From positions 16,053 to 80,052 of the forward strand of contig JAZKYL010000110.1 in NCBI GenBank assembly GCA_045612105.1: a DNA stretch of 64,000 bases, in the 5' to 3' direction. Positions 45,300-54,327 of the stretch are shown piece after piece (position 1 is the first letter of the stretch; the number at the start of each line of letters is the position of its first letter). Under the pieces are notes generated by a model. The model saw only the letters and a list, made by a program, of their open reading frames with translations, did no database searches and was not told the DNA's origin. Both the position numbers and the translations under genes were made by a program. The DNA is from SVTX01 sp045612105. Lineage in GTDB: Bacteria; Bacillota; Clostridia; Oscillospirales; CAG-272.

Positions 45300-46213
45300 T
45301 ATGCTTTATCCTTTCTTAGCGGTGGATTCGGTAGTTCTTTCACAACCTCCTCTCTGTAAGCAACCTGTCCGTTAGGAGCTGTATACGGAGTTCGTCTAAC
45401 GGCATCTTGAGCATACTGTTTATACCAGCTTGTTCCGTCCGCCGTCGTGATCGTCGTGTACTCGCCCTCAGGCTTCATATATTTATCGGCATGATACATT
45501 CCGATCTCGATGCCTTCAGGATGCTCCGCAGTGATTTCTGTTGCCATTATTCTGCCCCCTCCGATCTCAACGTTTGAGAATTTGGGAAGATCAGTGGCAC
45601 CGTTACCCATTGCAGCATATCCGAGATATGACATCAAAGCCGCCTCAGAGCCTTCGCCCGAAATAGAACCGACCGAGGATATGTTACCCGTTGCAACCTT
45701 ACCTATTACAGTGTTTGCGAAACTGCCGCCTTTATTAACGGAAGATGTATAAATCTTACCGCCAAGACCTCCCTCGGATTCACCCGTTGCTTTCTTTACT
45801 CCGCCACTCGTGAAGTTTCTGCCTACAGCTCCAACTAAGCCGCCACTCATAAAACCACCACTGCCTGATGAGTTGTCGCTTCCACCGGAGCTACCTTTAG
45901 AGCCGCTTGCGAATTGCTTCGCCGCGAAAATTCCTCTTGCCGCTATCATTGCTTCGGCAAGCATTGAGCTTCCCGTATGACCTACGTTGAGTCCAAGACC
46001 TGCAAGAAAGCTGTCTATTTTCTGGCTTACTTTTAAAAAGGCTATTGCACATAAAAACCACACTAAAATATTGCCTGTAACAGCTTCTTTTCCGTACTTA
46101 TCAATCGCTCCCTGAACCTCGCCTTCACTGATAGCAAAAGCCGGCACACTGAACAGAAAGACCATAATCAGCGTGACGGCTATGATAATTATTATTTTGT
46201 TTTTTCTTTTCAT
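45299..46213 (-). CDS. transfer-channel membrane protein with Gly/Ser-rich tail
   Basis: A 304-residue protein with a signal-like segment (IIIIIAVTLIMVFLFSVPAFA), one or two more hydrophobic segments, and a Gly/Ser-rich low-complexity region (KGSSGGSDNSSGSGGF) before a polar C-terminus. Position in the transfer operon between VirB6-like and CD1108-like genes suggests a channel component. The family is not named with confidence. Confidence 0.6.
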   Translation of the reverse strand: MKRKNKIIIIIAVTLIMVFLFSVPAFAISEGEVQGAIDKYGKEAVTGNILVWFLCAIAFLKVSQKIDSFLAGLGLNVGHTGSSMLAEAMIAARGIFAAKQFASGSKGSSGGSDNSSGSGGFMSGGLVGAVGRNFTSGGVKKATGESEGGLGGKIYTSSVNKGGSFANTVIGKVATGNISSVGSISGEGSEAALMSYLGYAAMGNGATDLPKFSNVEIGGGRIMATEITAEHPEGIEIGMYHADKYMKPEGEYTTITTADGTSWYKQYAQDAVRRTPYTAPNGQVAYREEVVKELPNPPLRKDKA

Positions 46214-46228
46214 CTTGACCTATCTCCT

Positions 46229-46939
46229 TTACACCGATAATGGATTAGAAAGGAACGCTCCTACCATAGAGGTAAAAAGTCTGAGACACCATGCATTCAT
46301 AAGAAGCAGGAAAACCTGACCACCGAGCATTCTGCACCAGCTTTTAAAAACATTACTCGTTGACTGCGATGCGCCCATAGAGAAAGCTACGGGAGCAGTA
46401 AAGACAAGTACACCAAGCAGGATATATCTTTCAGCCGCCTCTAAAAGCAGCTTGAGATAGTTCCAAGCCAAAACGAGCGTAAGTATCAGTGCGATAATGG
46501 TTGCGGCACCGTTTGATACAACACCTGCCGTTGTAAGAATAGATGAGAAAAATGATGAAAAATCCAGCGGTGCTACGTCGGCAGCTAAGATCCACGAATA
46601 CGGTCTGCCTCCGATTTTTAAAACTATATCCACAATATCCCTTGCAAAATATGCTAAAAATATAAATAGCACCGATTTTATACTCAACTTAATGGGGTCT
46701 TCGGCTTCTATTCCTATGCCTAATCCAAAATTTTTAAATAACTGCCAGACCCAATTCAATAATATAAGTCCGATTGCGAGAGCTACGAATATACTATACA
46801 TTGTTTCGGCAGCCGGAAAGTATCGAAGAAAAGTGTTCATATTGCATCCAAGTGAGCCCAAAACCGATGTACTGATCAAGTCCAATACATACATCACTTG
46901 TGTAGCGATCCATTCAACGATACCGTCTAATATTCCCAA
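46229..46939 (-). CDS. polytopic transfer protein (TrbL/VirB6-like)
   Basis: A 236-residue protein with five to six membrane helices (for example IFVALAIGLILLNWVWQLF and ATIIALILTLVLAWNYLKLL). It has the hydropathy of VirB6/TrbL inner-membrane components of type IV secretion. It follows the small pilin-like gene and precedes other membrane components. It has no strict sequence motif, so the call rests on position and topology. Confidence 0.7.
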   Translation of the reverse strand: MGILDGIVEWIATQVMYVLDLISTSVLGSLGCNMNTFLRYFPAAETMYSIFVALAIGLILLNWVWQLFKNFGLGIGIEAEDPIKLSIKSVLFIFLAYFARDIVDIVLKIGGRPYSWILAADVAPLDFSSFFSSILTTAGVVSNGAATIIALILTLVLAWNYLKLLLEAAERYILLGVLVFTAPVAFSMGASQSTSNVFKSWCRMLGGQVFLLLMNAWCLRLFTSMVGAFLSNPLSV

Positions 46940-46970
46940 TTTACCACTTCCTTTCTTTTATCATAATGAA

Positions 46971-47357
46971 CTAACCATTCCACTTTCCTCCCGTGAAGAA
47001 GGGAGTGACGTAAGCCATTATAAATCCAAGGCTGTTAAGGATCGCCCAAGTGATGATTATTCGCTTGAGCCAAGCCCTTGATTCGTCTACGGTTTTCCCG
47101 CTTCGCGAAAAGTTCATAAGAAGTAGCGCAACCGCAGCCGTTACGACCGCTGCAATTGTTGAGATAAGAAGGATCTGATTATATACGTCCTTCATTATCT
47201 CGGTAGCCTTTTCCCAAATGGTTGGTGTGTCAGCGGCAAATACGGGTACCGAAAAGCACACGAGCATTACTGCACACAAAAAGCCAATGTAGAGAAATCT
47301 ACCCCAGTCGATCTGTTTAACTTCGTTTTTTGTTTCTTTTTTGATTGGTTTCTTCAA
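46971..47357 (-). CDS. small transfer protein (TrbC/VirB2-like)
   Basis: About 128 residues with a signal-like first helix (FLYIGFLCAVMLVCFSVPVFA), then two helices (LLISTIAAVVTAAVALLL and IIITWAILNSLGFIMAYV). This is the layout of VirB2/TrbC pilin-like proteins. I take a TTG start at 47357, eight bases after GGAGGT; the upstream ATG lies next to the attenuator hairpin and without a ribosome binding site. It is the first gene of the transfer operon. Confidence 0.7.
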   Translation of the reverse strand: MKKPIKKETKNEVKQIDWGRFLYIGFLCAVMLVCFSVPVFAADTPTIWEKATEIMKDVYNQILLISTIAAVVTAAVALLLMNFSRSGKTVDESRAWLKRIIITWAILNSLGFIMAYVTPFFTGGKWNG

Positions 47358-47408
47358 ATTAATACCTCCTTCCAATTTGTAAACCTTTGTGGGCGCTGTG
47401 GTGGTTCT

Positions 47409-47453
47409 GGGCAATAAAAAAGCACCATCGTAAAAATGGTGCTTTAATTGCCC
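47409..47453 (-). terminator. attenuator at the head of the transfer operon
   Basis: A perfect 8-bp stem (AGCACCAT/ATGGTGCT) with a 7-base loop, followed on the minus strand by TTTTTTA, nested in an outer GGGCAAT/ATTGCCC pair. It lies between the promoter (47489-47517) and the first gene, so it is a plausible transcription attenuator or early terminator. Confidence 0.75.
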
Positions 47454-47488
47454 TTCGGCATATTTAGATATAAGTTTTGAGCATATTT

Positions 47489-47517
47489 ATTATAACATAT
47501 TCACATTTACACGTCAA
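47489..47517 (-). promoter_or_regulatory. promoter of the transfer operon
   Basis: TTGACG (47512-47517), a 17-base spacer and TATAAT (47489-47494), reading leftwards into the transfer genes. Five iterons lie directly upstream and an attenuator directly downstream. Confidence 0.8.
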
Positions 47518-47527
47518 TACCGATTTT

Positions 47528-47578
47528 GTGCCAAAACCGTGCCAATTTCGTGCCAATTTCGTGCCAAAAGTGTGCCAA
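47528..47578. repeat. five 11-bp-spaced GTGCCAA iterons
   Basis: GTGCCAA occurs at 47528, 47539, 47550, 47561 and 47572, exactly 11 bases apart, so all copies face about the same side of the helix. The array ends 11 bases upstream of the -35 box of the transfer promoter. It is likely a binding array for an element-encoded regulator or initiator. Confidence 0.8.
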
Positions 47579-47579
47579 T

Positions 47580-48104
47580 TTATTCTTTGGGGAAAAAATG
47601 CTCTAAAATCTCCATACTATCCCTTGAAGTATAGCCCCAAAGAACAGACGAAAGCGCATCGATCGCCTCCTTTCTTTTGCGATAATAGCTACGGTAAGCG
47701 AAGCCTTCAACGTGAGCTCGCATTTGCTCAATAATGTCGTCTACACTACGATACTGCTGCGGCGAGAGAAAACTATAAAAGAGTATCCAATAATACTCCT
47801 CCCCGTTTTTATGCTTTTCACGGAGCAGGTTGACCGAGTGCTCCACGAGCTTCAGCATTTTATGGCTACGCTCAATGCTCTTGGCTTGTTCGGCAATATC
47901 CGTATTATCGAAGTCCAGACCTGCAATATATATAGACTCCAAGAAATCCTCAATACTGCTGCCGAATTCAATCTGAAATTGCCGTCTTACTCTTTGGACT
48001 GAAAGCTCCAAGCTCCATACGACGTCGCGATATTTACGGAGAAGCGTCCACGTATCGTGATACAAGGGGTTCTCGGACACGTCCGTTTCTTTCTTTTGGG
48101 GCAA
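47580..48104 (-). CDS. 174-residue ICE protein upstream of the iterons
   Basis: A hydrophilic, helix-rich protein (LKLVEHSVNLLREKH and HVEGFAYRSYYRKRKEAIDALS, cited in part). No family recognised. Its stop codon abuts the iteron array and it belongs with the 353-residue winged-helix gene upstream. Candidates include a regulator that binds the iterons. Confidence 0.55.
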   Translation of the reverse strand: MPQKKETDVSENPLYHDTWTLLRKYRDVVWSLELSVQRVRRQFQIEFGSSIEDFLESIYIAGLDFDNTDIAEQAKSIERSHKMLKLVEHSVNLLREKHKNGEEYYWILFYSFLSPQQYRSVDDIIEQMRAHVEGFAYRSYYRKRKEAIDALSSVLWGYTSRDSMEILEHFFPKE

Positions 48105-48116
48105 AACAACACCTCC

Positions 48117-49178
48117 TTATCTTTTAGTGGGGCGGAAGCACAACTCAAATACGGCAGTCCTTGCGTCATTACCGCATAATAGAGTCAGCGCGTAACGTGT
48201 AGGTCTCTCGTCAAGCTCGGATATCCGCATGAAGTCGTACGTGATTTTTCTACAGTCGAAACAATGAAAGCCCTGCGAGGAAAGAACGGTGGCTATCTTT
48301 TTCATTATGATTTCTCTCAACTCGGGATTTTTACTGAAACCACCTTTAAGGATCGCTTCATCCAATTCCAATTTGACGCTTACATTCATTGGAATTTCTT
48401 CCTTATCCAATAATACGTCTGATAAACGGAACATTGAGGTGATCTCCTTTCCCAAGTAAACTACCATTCCGTTCACGCCTATATCTTCCTTATAATAGAT
48501 ATATCCGTGGTTTTTTAACTTTTGCAGATATTTTTCAGCCGTTTTTGCCGATACGTTCCAGCGTTTTGCAAGCTGACCGCAATCAACAGTTGGCTTTCCC
48601 GTTCCGTTTCGCATATATACGACCGGATCGACCACCGAGTTTTGAACTCTGTTATCGTCATATACGGCATTGAGCCAAAGATCAAGAAACGCATCCATCT
48701 CCGAAAGATGCCTTCTTCCTATGATATCAGACACAACGGAAGTCGGAAGATAAAAATAGCCCTTATCCTTGTGGCAAGGAGCACCTTCGTACATAGCGCG
48801 ATTGAGTCTGTGCCAATCCTTGATGCGATATTTTACGCAATTTCCATCATCAAGGACTTTGAATTCGATAAAATGCCTTCTTTGCAAGTCTGCAAGGATG
48901 TATAATGCCTCCAATTTGCCTTTGGCACGAAGAATCAAGATAAGCTCTTCCATCGTGCAAAGCAGCTCACTCGGAAATACGGTATAGTTTATACCGGAAA
49001 TTTTTCGGTGCTTGGTTTCAAAGCTTGCAAGGCTGGAAAGCACAACGTAATGATACAACCCACATCCATCATTTGTCTTGATGTCGGGATCGCACATCAG
49101 CATTTCCACGAATTCCTTGTAGATCCTACGTCTTGGATACTCGACGATTTGTTTGATTTCTAATTGATACTCTGTCAA
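48117..49178 (-). CDS. 353-residue winged-helix protein, possible replication initiator
   Basis: The middle contains a winged-helix motif: LAKRWNVSAKTAEKYLQKLKN (about 220-240 from the start) followed by a HGYIYYKED wing. The arrangement resembles plasmid and ICE replication initiators or transcriptional regulators. I take a TTG start at 49178, seven bases after AAAGGAGG; the longer frame upstream (to 49346) is open but has no matching ribosome binding site and may be residual. It is close to the iteron array, a natural partner. Confidence 0.6.
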   Translation of the reverse strand: MTEYQLEIKQIVEYPRRRIYKEFVEMLMCDPDIKTNDGCGLYHYVVLSSLASFETKHRKISGINYTVFPSELLCTMEELILILRAKGKLEALYILADLQRRHFIEFKVLDDGNCVKYRIKDWHRLNRAMYEGAPCHKDKGYFYLPTSVVSDIIGRRHLSEMDAFLDLWLNAVYDDNRVQNSVVDPVVYMRNGTGKPTVDCGQLAKRWNVSAKTAEKYLQKLKNHGYIYYKEDIGVNGMVVYLGKEITSMFRLSDVLLDKEEIPMNVSVKLELDEAILKGGFSKNPELREIIMKKIATVLSSQGFHCFDCRKITYDFMRISELDERPTRYALTLLCGNDARTAVFELCFRPTKR

Positions 49179-49450
49179 AAAAACCTCCTTTTGTTTTAAT
49201 AATATATTTCCGCACCTTGATACCGAGCCATTTCCTTCGCCCTCTTCTTGACCTAGTATTTGCAGGTATGCGCTATGCACAGATTCTCCTACGGGCGAGC
49301 TCATATCTTCGCACACTATCCGCAGATCCTGTATAACTCCCGGCACAAGGCTATTCAGTTGTACGAAAGGGTTTTTGTCCTCTCACCAACCAAAGACGGA
49401 TCGACTAATTTGATTTCTGCAAAAAACGAAAATTTTTCAGTAAACAAAAA

Positions 49451-49494
49451 AAGCACGGTAAATCAATGCTAAAATACATCGATTTACCGTGCTT
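49451..49494 (-). terminator. terminator after the parB remnant
   Basis: A 14-bp perfect stem (AAGCACGGTAAATC and complement) with a 16-base loop, followed on the minus strand by TTTTTTTGTTT. It probably was the terminator of the original parB and now ends transcription arriving from the 50-52 kb pair. Confidence 0.75.
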
Positions 49495-49501
49495 AGTAAA
49501 A

Positions 49502-49762
49502 CTATTTAGTTCTTCTTGCATAATATTCGTCTAACGCTCGGAATATAACACTTTCGATTTGCGATTGAGGGGTACCGCGAGTAAAATATTTCTCAAATCT
49601 TGATGCAGGTATCTTAATTTTCTCAACTTGATTGGGCTTTTGCTGACGCATTATAGTAAAAATACGTTCTGCCGTAAGACTTCCCTTTTGACTCAATTTT
49701 TTCATTTCGATTGCCTGAGCGAGAGACGGAGTTGCATCTTCGCTTTCTATTGTGTAAATTGT
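49502..49762 (-). pseudogene. 3' remnant of a parB gene
   Basis: The frame reads EDATPSLAQAIEMKKLSQKG followed by a tail with RIFTIMRQQKPNQVEKIKI and a helical end, matching the C-terminal region of the intact ParB at 61.98-62.87 kb (there FPSLAQSIRMKSLSKEG, then RIMFEIKPNQKPQIKI). It starts abruptly at about 49762 after an in-frame stop, so only about 86 C-terminal codons remain. The two copies differ by many substitutions, so this is not a recent duplication. The internal ATG at 49705 could still give a 67-residue peptide. Confidence 0.8.
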
Positions 49763-49800
49763 TTATTGCTTAAACTGATATATTACTTCACCATTTTCAA

Positions 49801-50820
49801 TCAAATAGTTTTTTGCAAGTTGTCCAGAACAGAAGGCAAAATTTCGCAATCCTGATTAATTACCTGGGAAATATACGATAAGCAACGTTCTTTTTCCGAT
49901 ATACCACGGGACAAGTTATATTTCAAAGATAGCAAATAGGCAATTTCTGAACATTTTACTGCTTGGATATAATTTTCACATAAAGTATGATCAATAATAC
50001 CCAATTCATATAAATATTTTAACCTATTATACATAAGATTGTGATGTTCTTTAAATATTTTTGTAAATCTAATATCGATTATATTGGCATTTTTTATATA
50101 TAGCACTAATCTTCGCCATGCAGAAACCCCAAAAAGGGTTTCTGCGGATTGGGACGGGGTAGATTCTTTTGAAATAGAATTTAAGTAATTATATATGTTA
50201 TTGTATATCTCTTGTAAATTAATATGAAATTTGAAATCCTTATTAAACCTCATGATCCTAAATGAAAGTTTTGGAAATGCTGGTTGAAAAACACTACTGT
50301 AATACTCAGAATAACTTATCCAAAACTCAGAGTAATTTTTAGAACCATGTTCCTTATCACTCCGACCATAAGTTGCGCACAAAAATGATTGTTTCTCATC
50401 ATTAAAACCATGCAACATATATCCGTGCATATAATCGTATTTTTGATAACTAGGTTTAATGCTTATATATTTTTCGTTATGTATTCCCCAAACATAGCTA
50501 CCGCCTTGAATAATATTCTTAACCATATCAACAAAATCTTTTTCGGTATATTTCAATACATTAATAAAAGATTGTACATCAATAGGAAAATCAAGTATAT
50601 CCAAAACACCTTCTTTTATAAAATATTTATCTTCTTCATAAACATCAAATTTAAACTCCGGTGATTCAGTAAAACAGCAATTAATATATTTATTGTAAAC
50701 CCACGGCATCCATTGCTCTTGGTTTTCAATATTTCCTGACAACATTCCAAGCAACTGTGCATGTGAAAGATATGTAGTTATTACAGGGTTCATTGATAGT
50801 GGCAATCTATAAGAAGTCAT
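49801..50820 (-). CDS. unknown protein, paralogue of its neighbour
   Basis: A 339-residue protein, paralogous to the 329-residue one next door: both share LNPxxxTxxLSHAQLLG-like N-termini, WMPWVYNKYINC against WFPWLCNKYVNC, SYVWGIHNEKYI against LYVWGTYNEKYI, EYYSSVFQ against EYYQSVFQ and RLKYLYELG against RLKYMYTLG. Conserved Cys, His and Tyr residues suggest an enzyme fold. The general layout (a cysteine-protease-like N-terminal domain, then helices) is distantly reminiscent of BtrH-like acyl-carrier transferases, but I could not confirm this. Confidence 0.55.
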   Translation of the reverse strand: MTSYRLPLSMNPVITTYLSHAQLLGMLSGNIENQEQWMPWVYNKYINCCFTESPEFKFDVYEEDKYFIKEGVLDILDFPIDVQSFINVLKYTEKDFVDMVKNIIQGGSYVWGIHNEKYISIKPSYQKYDYMHGYMLHGFNDEKQSFLCATYGRSDKEHGSKNYSEFWISYSEYYSSVFQPAFPKLSFRIMRFNKDFKFHINLQEIYNNIYNYLNSISKESTPSQSAETLFGVSAWRRLVLYIKNANIIDIRFTKIFKEHHNLMYNRLKYLYELGIIDHTLCENYIQAVKCSEIAYLLSLKYNLSRGISEKERCLSYISQVINQDCEILPSVLDNLQKTI

Positions 50821-50846
50821 TTATCGCTCTCCTTTGCAATCAAGAC

Positions 50847-51836
50847 TTAGTTATTATATCTTTTTATTTTTGACAATATAATTGGAAGTATTGTTTTATC
50901 CGCGTTCATCATATTTGTTGTTATAATCTTTATTCTATTATTATTTATACTATTTCTGTTTTCCTTAGGTATTCGAAACAAACTACACAATTCAAATAAA
51001 TCATTATTTATTAACTCATAAATATTATATATTTCTTTTTCAACGTATCCTAAGGTATACATGTATTTTAATCTTTCTACCATCAACCACCTAAATTCAT
51101 AAAACAAATTGATTAGTTGTTCATTTATTTCATTCGCTTCTTCTAATGTCTTTAATACATTACTAATTGCATCAATTCCATAAATAGCTTCTTGTGAAAA
51201 AATTGATCGTTTAGATGTAGAATCAATATAATGTTCCAATTCATTAATTATTTCTACTATATCAATTTCATATTTAAATTCTTTGTTGTATCTTAAAAAT
51301 CTCAACAATACTTTGGTATATTGATCTTGAAAAACACTTTGGTAGTATTCATGATATGGTATTATAAACTCTCCGTACTCACCATTGGGCAAATGTGCGG
51401 CAGAGTAAAATCCTAATTCATCAAACCCATATAATAAATAATCTCCTAATCTATCTTCAGGAATACTATTCTTAGCTCTAATATACTTCTCATTATATGT
51501 TCCCCAAACATATAAGCCCCTACTTATAAATTTTTTTATCTCTTGTATAAAGTCCAATTCATTAATATTAAAAAAAACCGGCCATTTCTCTGTATCAATA
51601 ACAAATTCTTGGCATTGAAGAAGATTTATATTTCTAAACAATCTATCATACTCATAAAAATCAAATATAGGTGTTCGCTCTTTCGAATAATAACAATTAA
51701 CATACTTATTACAAAGCCACGGAAACCACTCTTCCTTACTTTCATTTGCCGATATTATCCCCAATGAATGGGCTAATATATTGGTGCTTTTCAATATAGG
51801 ATTTATATTTAATGGCAATTTCATAATAATCTCCAT
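50847..51836 (-). CDS. unknown protein, first of the paralogous pair
   Basis: A 329-residue protein, 26 bases before its paralogue. The shared motifs WFPWLCNKYVNC, LYVWGTYNEKYI and EYYQSVFQ are conserved while the rest is divergent. It is the first gene behind the AgrA-type promoter at 52.06-52.13 kb (about 225-base leader). The pair is therefore likely co-regulated with both peptide clusters and may act in tailoring, for example as acyl transferases for the carrier protein, or in immunity. Confidence 0.55.
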   Translation of the reverse strand: MEIIMKLPLNINPILKSTNILAHSLGIISANESKEEWFPWLCNKYVNCYYSKERTPIFDFYEYDRLFRNINLLQCQEFVIDTEKWPVFFNINELDFIQEIKKFISRGLYVWGTYNEKYIRAKNSIPEDRLGDYLLYGFDELGFYSAAHLPNGEYGEFIIPYHEYYQSVFQDQYTKVLLRFLRYNKEFKYEIDIVEIINELEHYIDSTSKRSIFSQEAIYGIDAISNVLKTLEEANEINEQLINLFYEFRWLMVERLKYMYTLGYVEKEIYNIYELINNDLFELCSLFRIPKENRNSINNNRIKIITTNMMNADKTILPIILSKIKRYNN

Positions 51837-52060
51837 TCTGTCGCTGAAGCATCAGCATTAATAGGAATGAAAGCTGGCGGTAAGCGACAATTTATAATAC
51901 TTTTGTGATAAAATGTTTACGAGGAAAGACACAATATAACGCACGATAAGATGAGTCATAGATGTACTTCATGCTGAAAACAGTATAATATCTCTTAAAT
52001 TTTAAAGCAATCTAACAATATATTCTCAGTAACTAACAAAAACTTTAACATCTTGTTTTT

Positions 52061-52127
52061 ATAATAACACATCTATATATCAATTTCAATATATTGGTAT
52101 AATATACGTAATATTGGGATAATTTAC
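52061..52127 (-). promoter_or_regulatory. AgrA/LytTR-type promoter of the 50-52 kb pair (site D)
   Basis: On the minus strand, AATTATCCC and a diverged second copy ATTATACC have a 20-base period (from 52096 and 52116 on the plus strand). Six bases later TTGAAA (52084-52089), a 17-base spacer and TATTAT (52061-52066) follow. Architecture and spacing are identical to site A. Confidence 0.65.
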
Positions 52128-52194
52128 GAACATACAACAAATGCAAAATACCACCGAAATGAAGTAAACCCCATTTAGTTCACAAAAAATAAAA

Positions 52195-52240
52195 AACAAA
52201 ACACCTCTTAAGGTATAATAACCATAGGAAGTGTTTTGTT
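52195..52240 (-). terminator. terminator of the cluster 2 operon
   Basis: AACAAAACAC and GTGTTTTGTT frame an imperfect stem, followed on the minus strand by a long T-tract (TTTTTTATTTTTTG). It lies about 280 bases after the last ABC gene and directly before site D. Confidence 0.6.
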
Positions 52241-52518
52241 ATGGCAGATCTAAGATATCAGCCTATACACCAAAACTGGGAACAAATTATTTGCCTGCAT
52301 TTCAGTTAGAGCCTCTGCGTCGAAAGAACATTTCTTGTAACTGATATTGTCAAAACAAAACATTTTACGAAAAAACATTGTATCTAAACCACCATAATAA
52401 ATCATTTCATAAACAACATAAAATTTCAATGGTTTATACCTGCTCTTCAATACAAAAATATTACAACACCCACACAACAATCGCTAACAAAATATCAACT
52501 ATTGTTCTTGTAATAGTA

Positions 52519-54327
52519 TTATACAGTATAATACTGCGCCTGTGCAGTCCACAACTCATGGTACTTACCATTTACATCCGCTAAAAGCTCCTCGTGAGAT
52601 CCGACTTGGACGAGCTCTCCGTTATCAAACACGGCAATTTTATCACAGAAGCGACAGGAGGACAAGCGGTGGCTGATATAGATAGCAGTCTTCTCGCCAA
52701 CGATTTCGTCAAATTTGGTGTAGATTTCCGCCTCGGCAATGGGGTCTAGGGCGGCGGTGGGCTCGTCAAGAATGATGAAGGGCGCGTCCTTATAGAGCGC
52801 ACGGGCAAGAGCAATCTTTTGTGCTTCGCCACCCGAAACGGTCACACCTTCATCATCAAAATTCTTATAGAGCGGCGTGTCAAGTCCCTTGGGCATATGA
52901 TCATAACGTTCTCCAAAGCCGACATCTCGCAAACAACGCTCCGCCTTATCGTTGTCCCATTTCACACCAGACGACACGTTGTTTCCAAGTGGGAGTGCGA
53001 GGAGCGCATAATCTTGGAAAACCACCGAGAAAAGATCAAGATACTGTCTGTAATCGTATTTTCGAACGTTGAAGTCGTTCATGTAGATTTCACCCTCTGT
53101 AGGATCGTAGAGGCGACACATCAGCTTGATGAAGGTGGTTTTGCCTGAGCCATTCATGCCAACTACTGCAAGCCGCTCACCCACGTTCAAGGTCAGATTG
53201 ACGTTCTTGAGGGCGTAGCTATCGCTTCCTGCATACTTGAAGCTGACGTTTCTAAACTCAATATCATATTTCTTATCTCTTCGCTTTTCAACGGACAAAG
53301 AGCCTTGATACATATCGTTGGGAACGTCAAAATATTCAAGATACTGCTTAAGAAACGGCTCGTTTTCTTTAATAGAATTGGACAACGTATGGCAAAGGAT
53401 ACCGATATCCTGCATCAAGCGTCCGAGAAATCCCGTGTATTTAATTACGTTGCCTACCGGAAACGCACCTAACGCACAGTAAAAGCAGATCAGAAGATAA
53501 TTAAAGAGCGTGCTTATCCAGCCTAATATAATATTTGGAGTTTCCAGCTTGAAGTCCAGATTTTGAGCATCTGAAAATGCCTTCAAATGGCACTTGTTCA
53601 TCTTATCATTCAACTTTTGAATGATATCGACTTGAAGATATATTCTATCATCCATGCCGGTACTGTTCATTCCTCTGCTTATCCTGTTTTCTTCCAGCAA
53701 CATATCTCCGATTTTTTTGCTATGCGCGGCAACGATTTTATTCTTCTTCAATGCAAATATATTTTTTAACACGGCGAATACAATCATACCAACAGCCAAA
53801 ACAATGCCGACCCAATGAAATCCAATGTCTACTATTTTTGTTACCATCTCAATGAATAGGAAAAGTGAGAAAGCAATCTTGATGGTACAGGACAAAATCA
53901 AATTAGCTGCGTGCCGCATATATGCGACGCCATAAGCGTTAATATATGTATTTTCCTTGACCTTTCTGCGGAGTGTACGTATTTCTGGATTCTCCAACTT
54001 GTCGTAATCAAGGGAGAGCGTTTTTTTGTTAAAAGCAAGCGCTTCGTTATTGTTTAACTTTTCAAGCTGTGTGTTTACCGCATTGCTAAGCAACGCGCTT
54101 ATCACATGGACAAACAGATTTCCAAGCAATGTGATAGCTACAAGGTTAAAAATGCTCTCTTTACCTCTACCCTCGTAAAGCGCAGTAACGATCTCAGCAG
54201 ACATCCAAAGATTGAAGTACGGAGAGATCGAAGAGAAAATAATCTGTAAAAAAGACGTCGGAAAATACTTTTTGTTGAAGGAATGGTAGAGCTTCAGTGC
54301 TCGTATTGTTACGTTTTCTTTATGCAT
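52519..54327 (-). CDS. ABC exporter subunit, cluster 2
   Basis: About 602 residues: an N-terminal membrane domain and an ATPase with Walker A GMNGSGKTT, signature VSGGEAQK and Walker B FIILDEPTAALDP, H-loop ISHRLS. I take the ATG at 54327, eight bases after GGAGG and overlapping the stop of the upstream ABC gene; the longer frame reads through that gene. No C39 peptidase domain is present. With its partner it likely exports the mature cluster 2 peptide. Confidence 0.9.
   Translation of the reverse strand: MHKENVTIRALKLYHSFNKKYFPTSFLQIIFSSISPYFNLWMSAEIVTALYEGRGKESIFNLVAITLLGNLFVHVISALLSNAVNTQLEKLNNNEALAFNKKTLSLDYDKLENPEIRTLRRKVKENTYINAYGVAYMRHAANLILSCTIKIAFSLFLFIEMVTKIVDIGFHWVGIVLAVGMIVFAVLKNIFALKKNKIVAAHSKKIGDMLLEENRISRGMNSTGMDDRIYLQVDIIQKLNDKMNKCHLKAFSDAQNLDFKLETPNIILGWISTLFNYLLICFYCALGAFPVGNVIKYTGFLGRLMQDIGILCHTLSNSIKENEPFLKQYLEYFDVPNDMYQGSLSVEKRRDKKYDIEFRNVSFKYAGSDSYALKNVNLTLNVGERLAVVGMNGSGKTTFIKLMCRLYDPTEGEIYMNDFNVRKYDYRQYLDLFSVVFQDYALLALPLGNNVSSGVKWDNDKAERCLRDVGFGERYDHMPKGLDTPLYKNFDDEGVTVSGGEAQKIALARALYKDAPFIILDEPTAALDPIAEAEIYTKFDEIVGEKTAIYISHRLSSCRFCDKIAVFDNGELVQVGSHEELLADVNGKYHELWTAQAQYYTV

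Larger units (their letters stand above)
51837..52518. other. intergenic region between the paralogous pair and the ABC operon
   Basis: About 680 bases without a supported gene. It contains the terminator of the cluster 2 operon (52195-52240) and the AgrA-type promoter of the pair (52061-52127). Near 51848-51892 lies an imperfect inverted repeat (TGTCGCT with AGCGACA) that would fold in the leader of the pair. Short plus- and minus-strand frames here have no ribosome binding sites. Confidence 0.6.

Noticed and set aside
47528..47578. Sigma-54 -24/-12 promoter suggested by TTGGCAC
   Set aside because: The TGGCAC element is repeated five times at 11-bp spacing and the required TTGC at -12 is missing; a normal TTGACG/TATAAT promoter lies next to it.
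51950..52051. Small frames in the leader of the 50-52 kb pair, one reading MKYIYDSSYRALYCVF
   Set aside because: Superficial resemblance to an IS200-type transposase start, but the catalytic HUH motif and the rest are absent and no ribosome binding site precedes it.
52250..52480. 76-residue minus-strand frame and short plus-strand frame (MADLRYQPIHQNW) near 52.2 kb
   Set aside because: Neither has a convincing ribosome binding site; the region is explained by the operon terminator and AgrA-type promoter. A transposase remnant was considered but no motif supports it.
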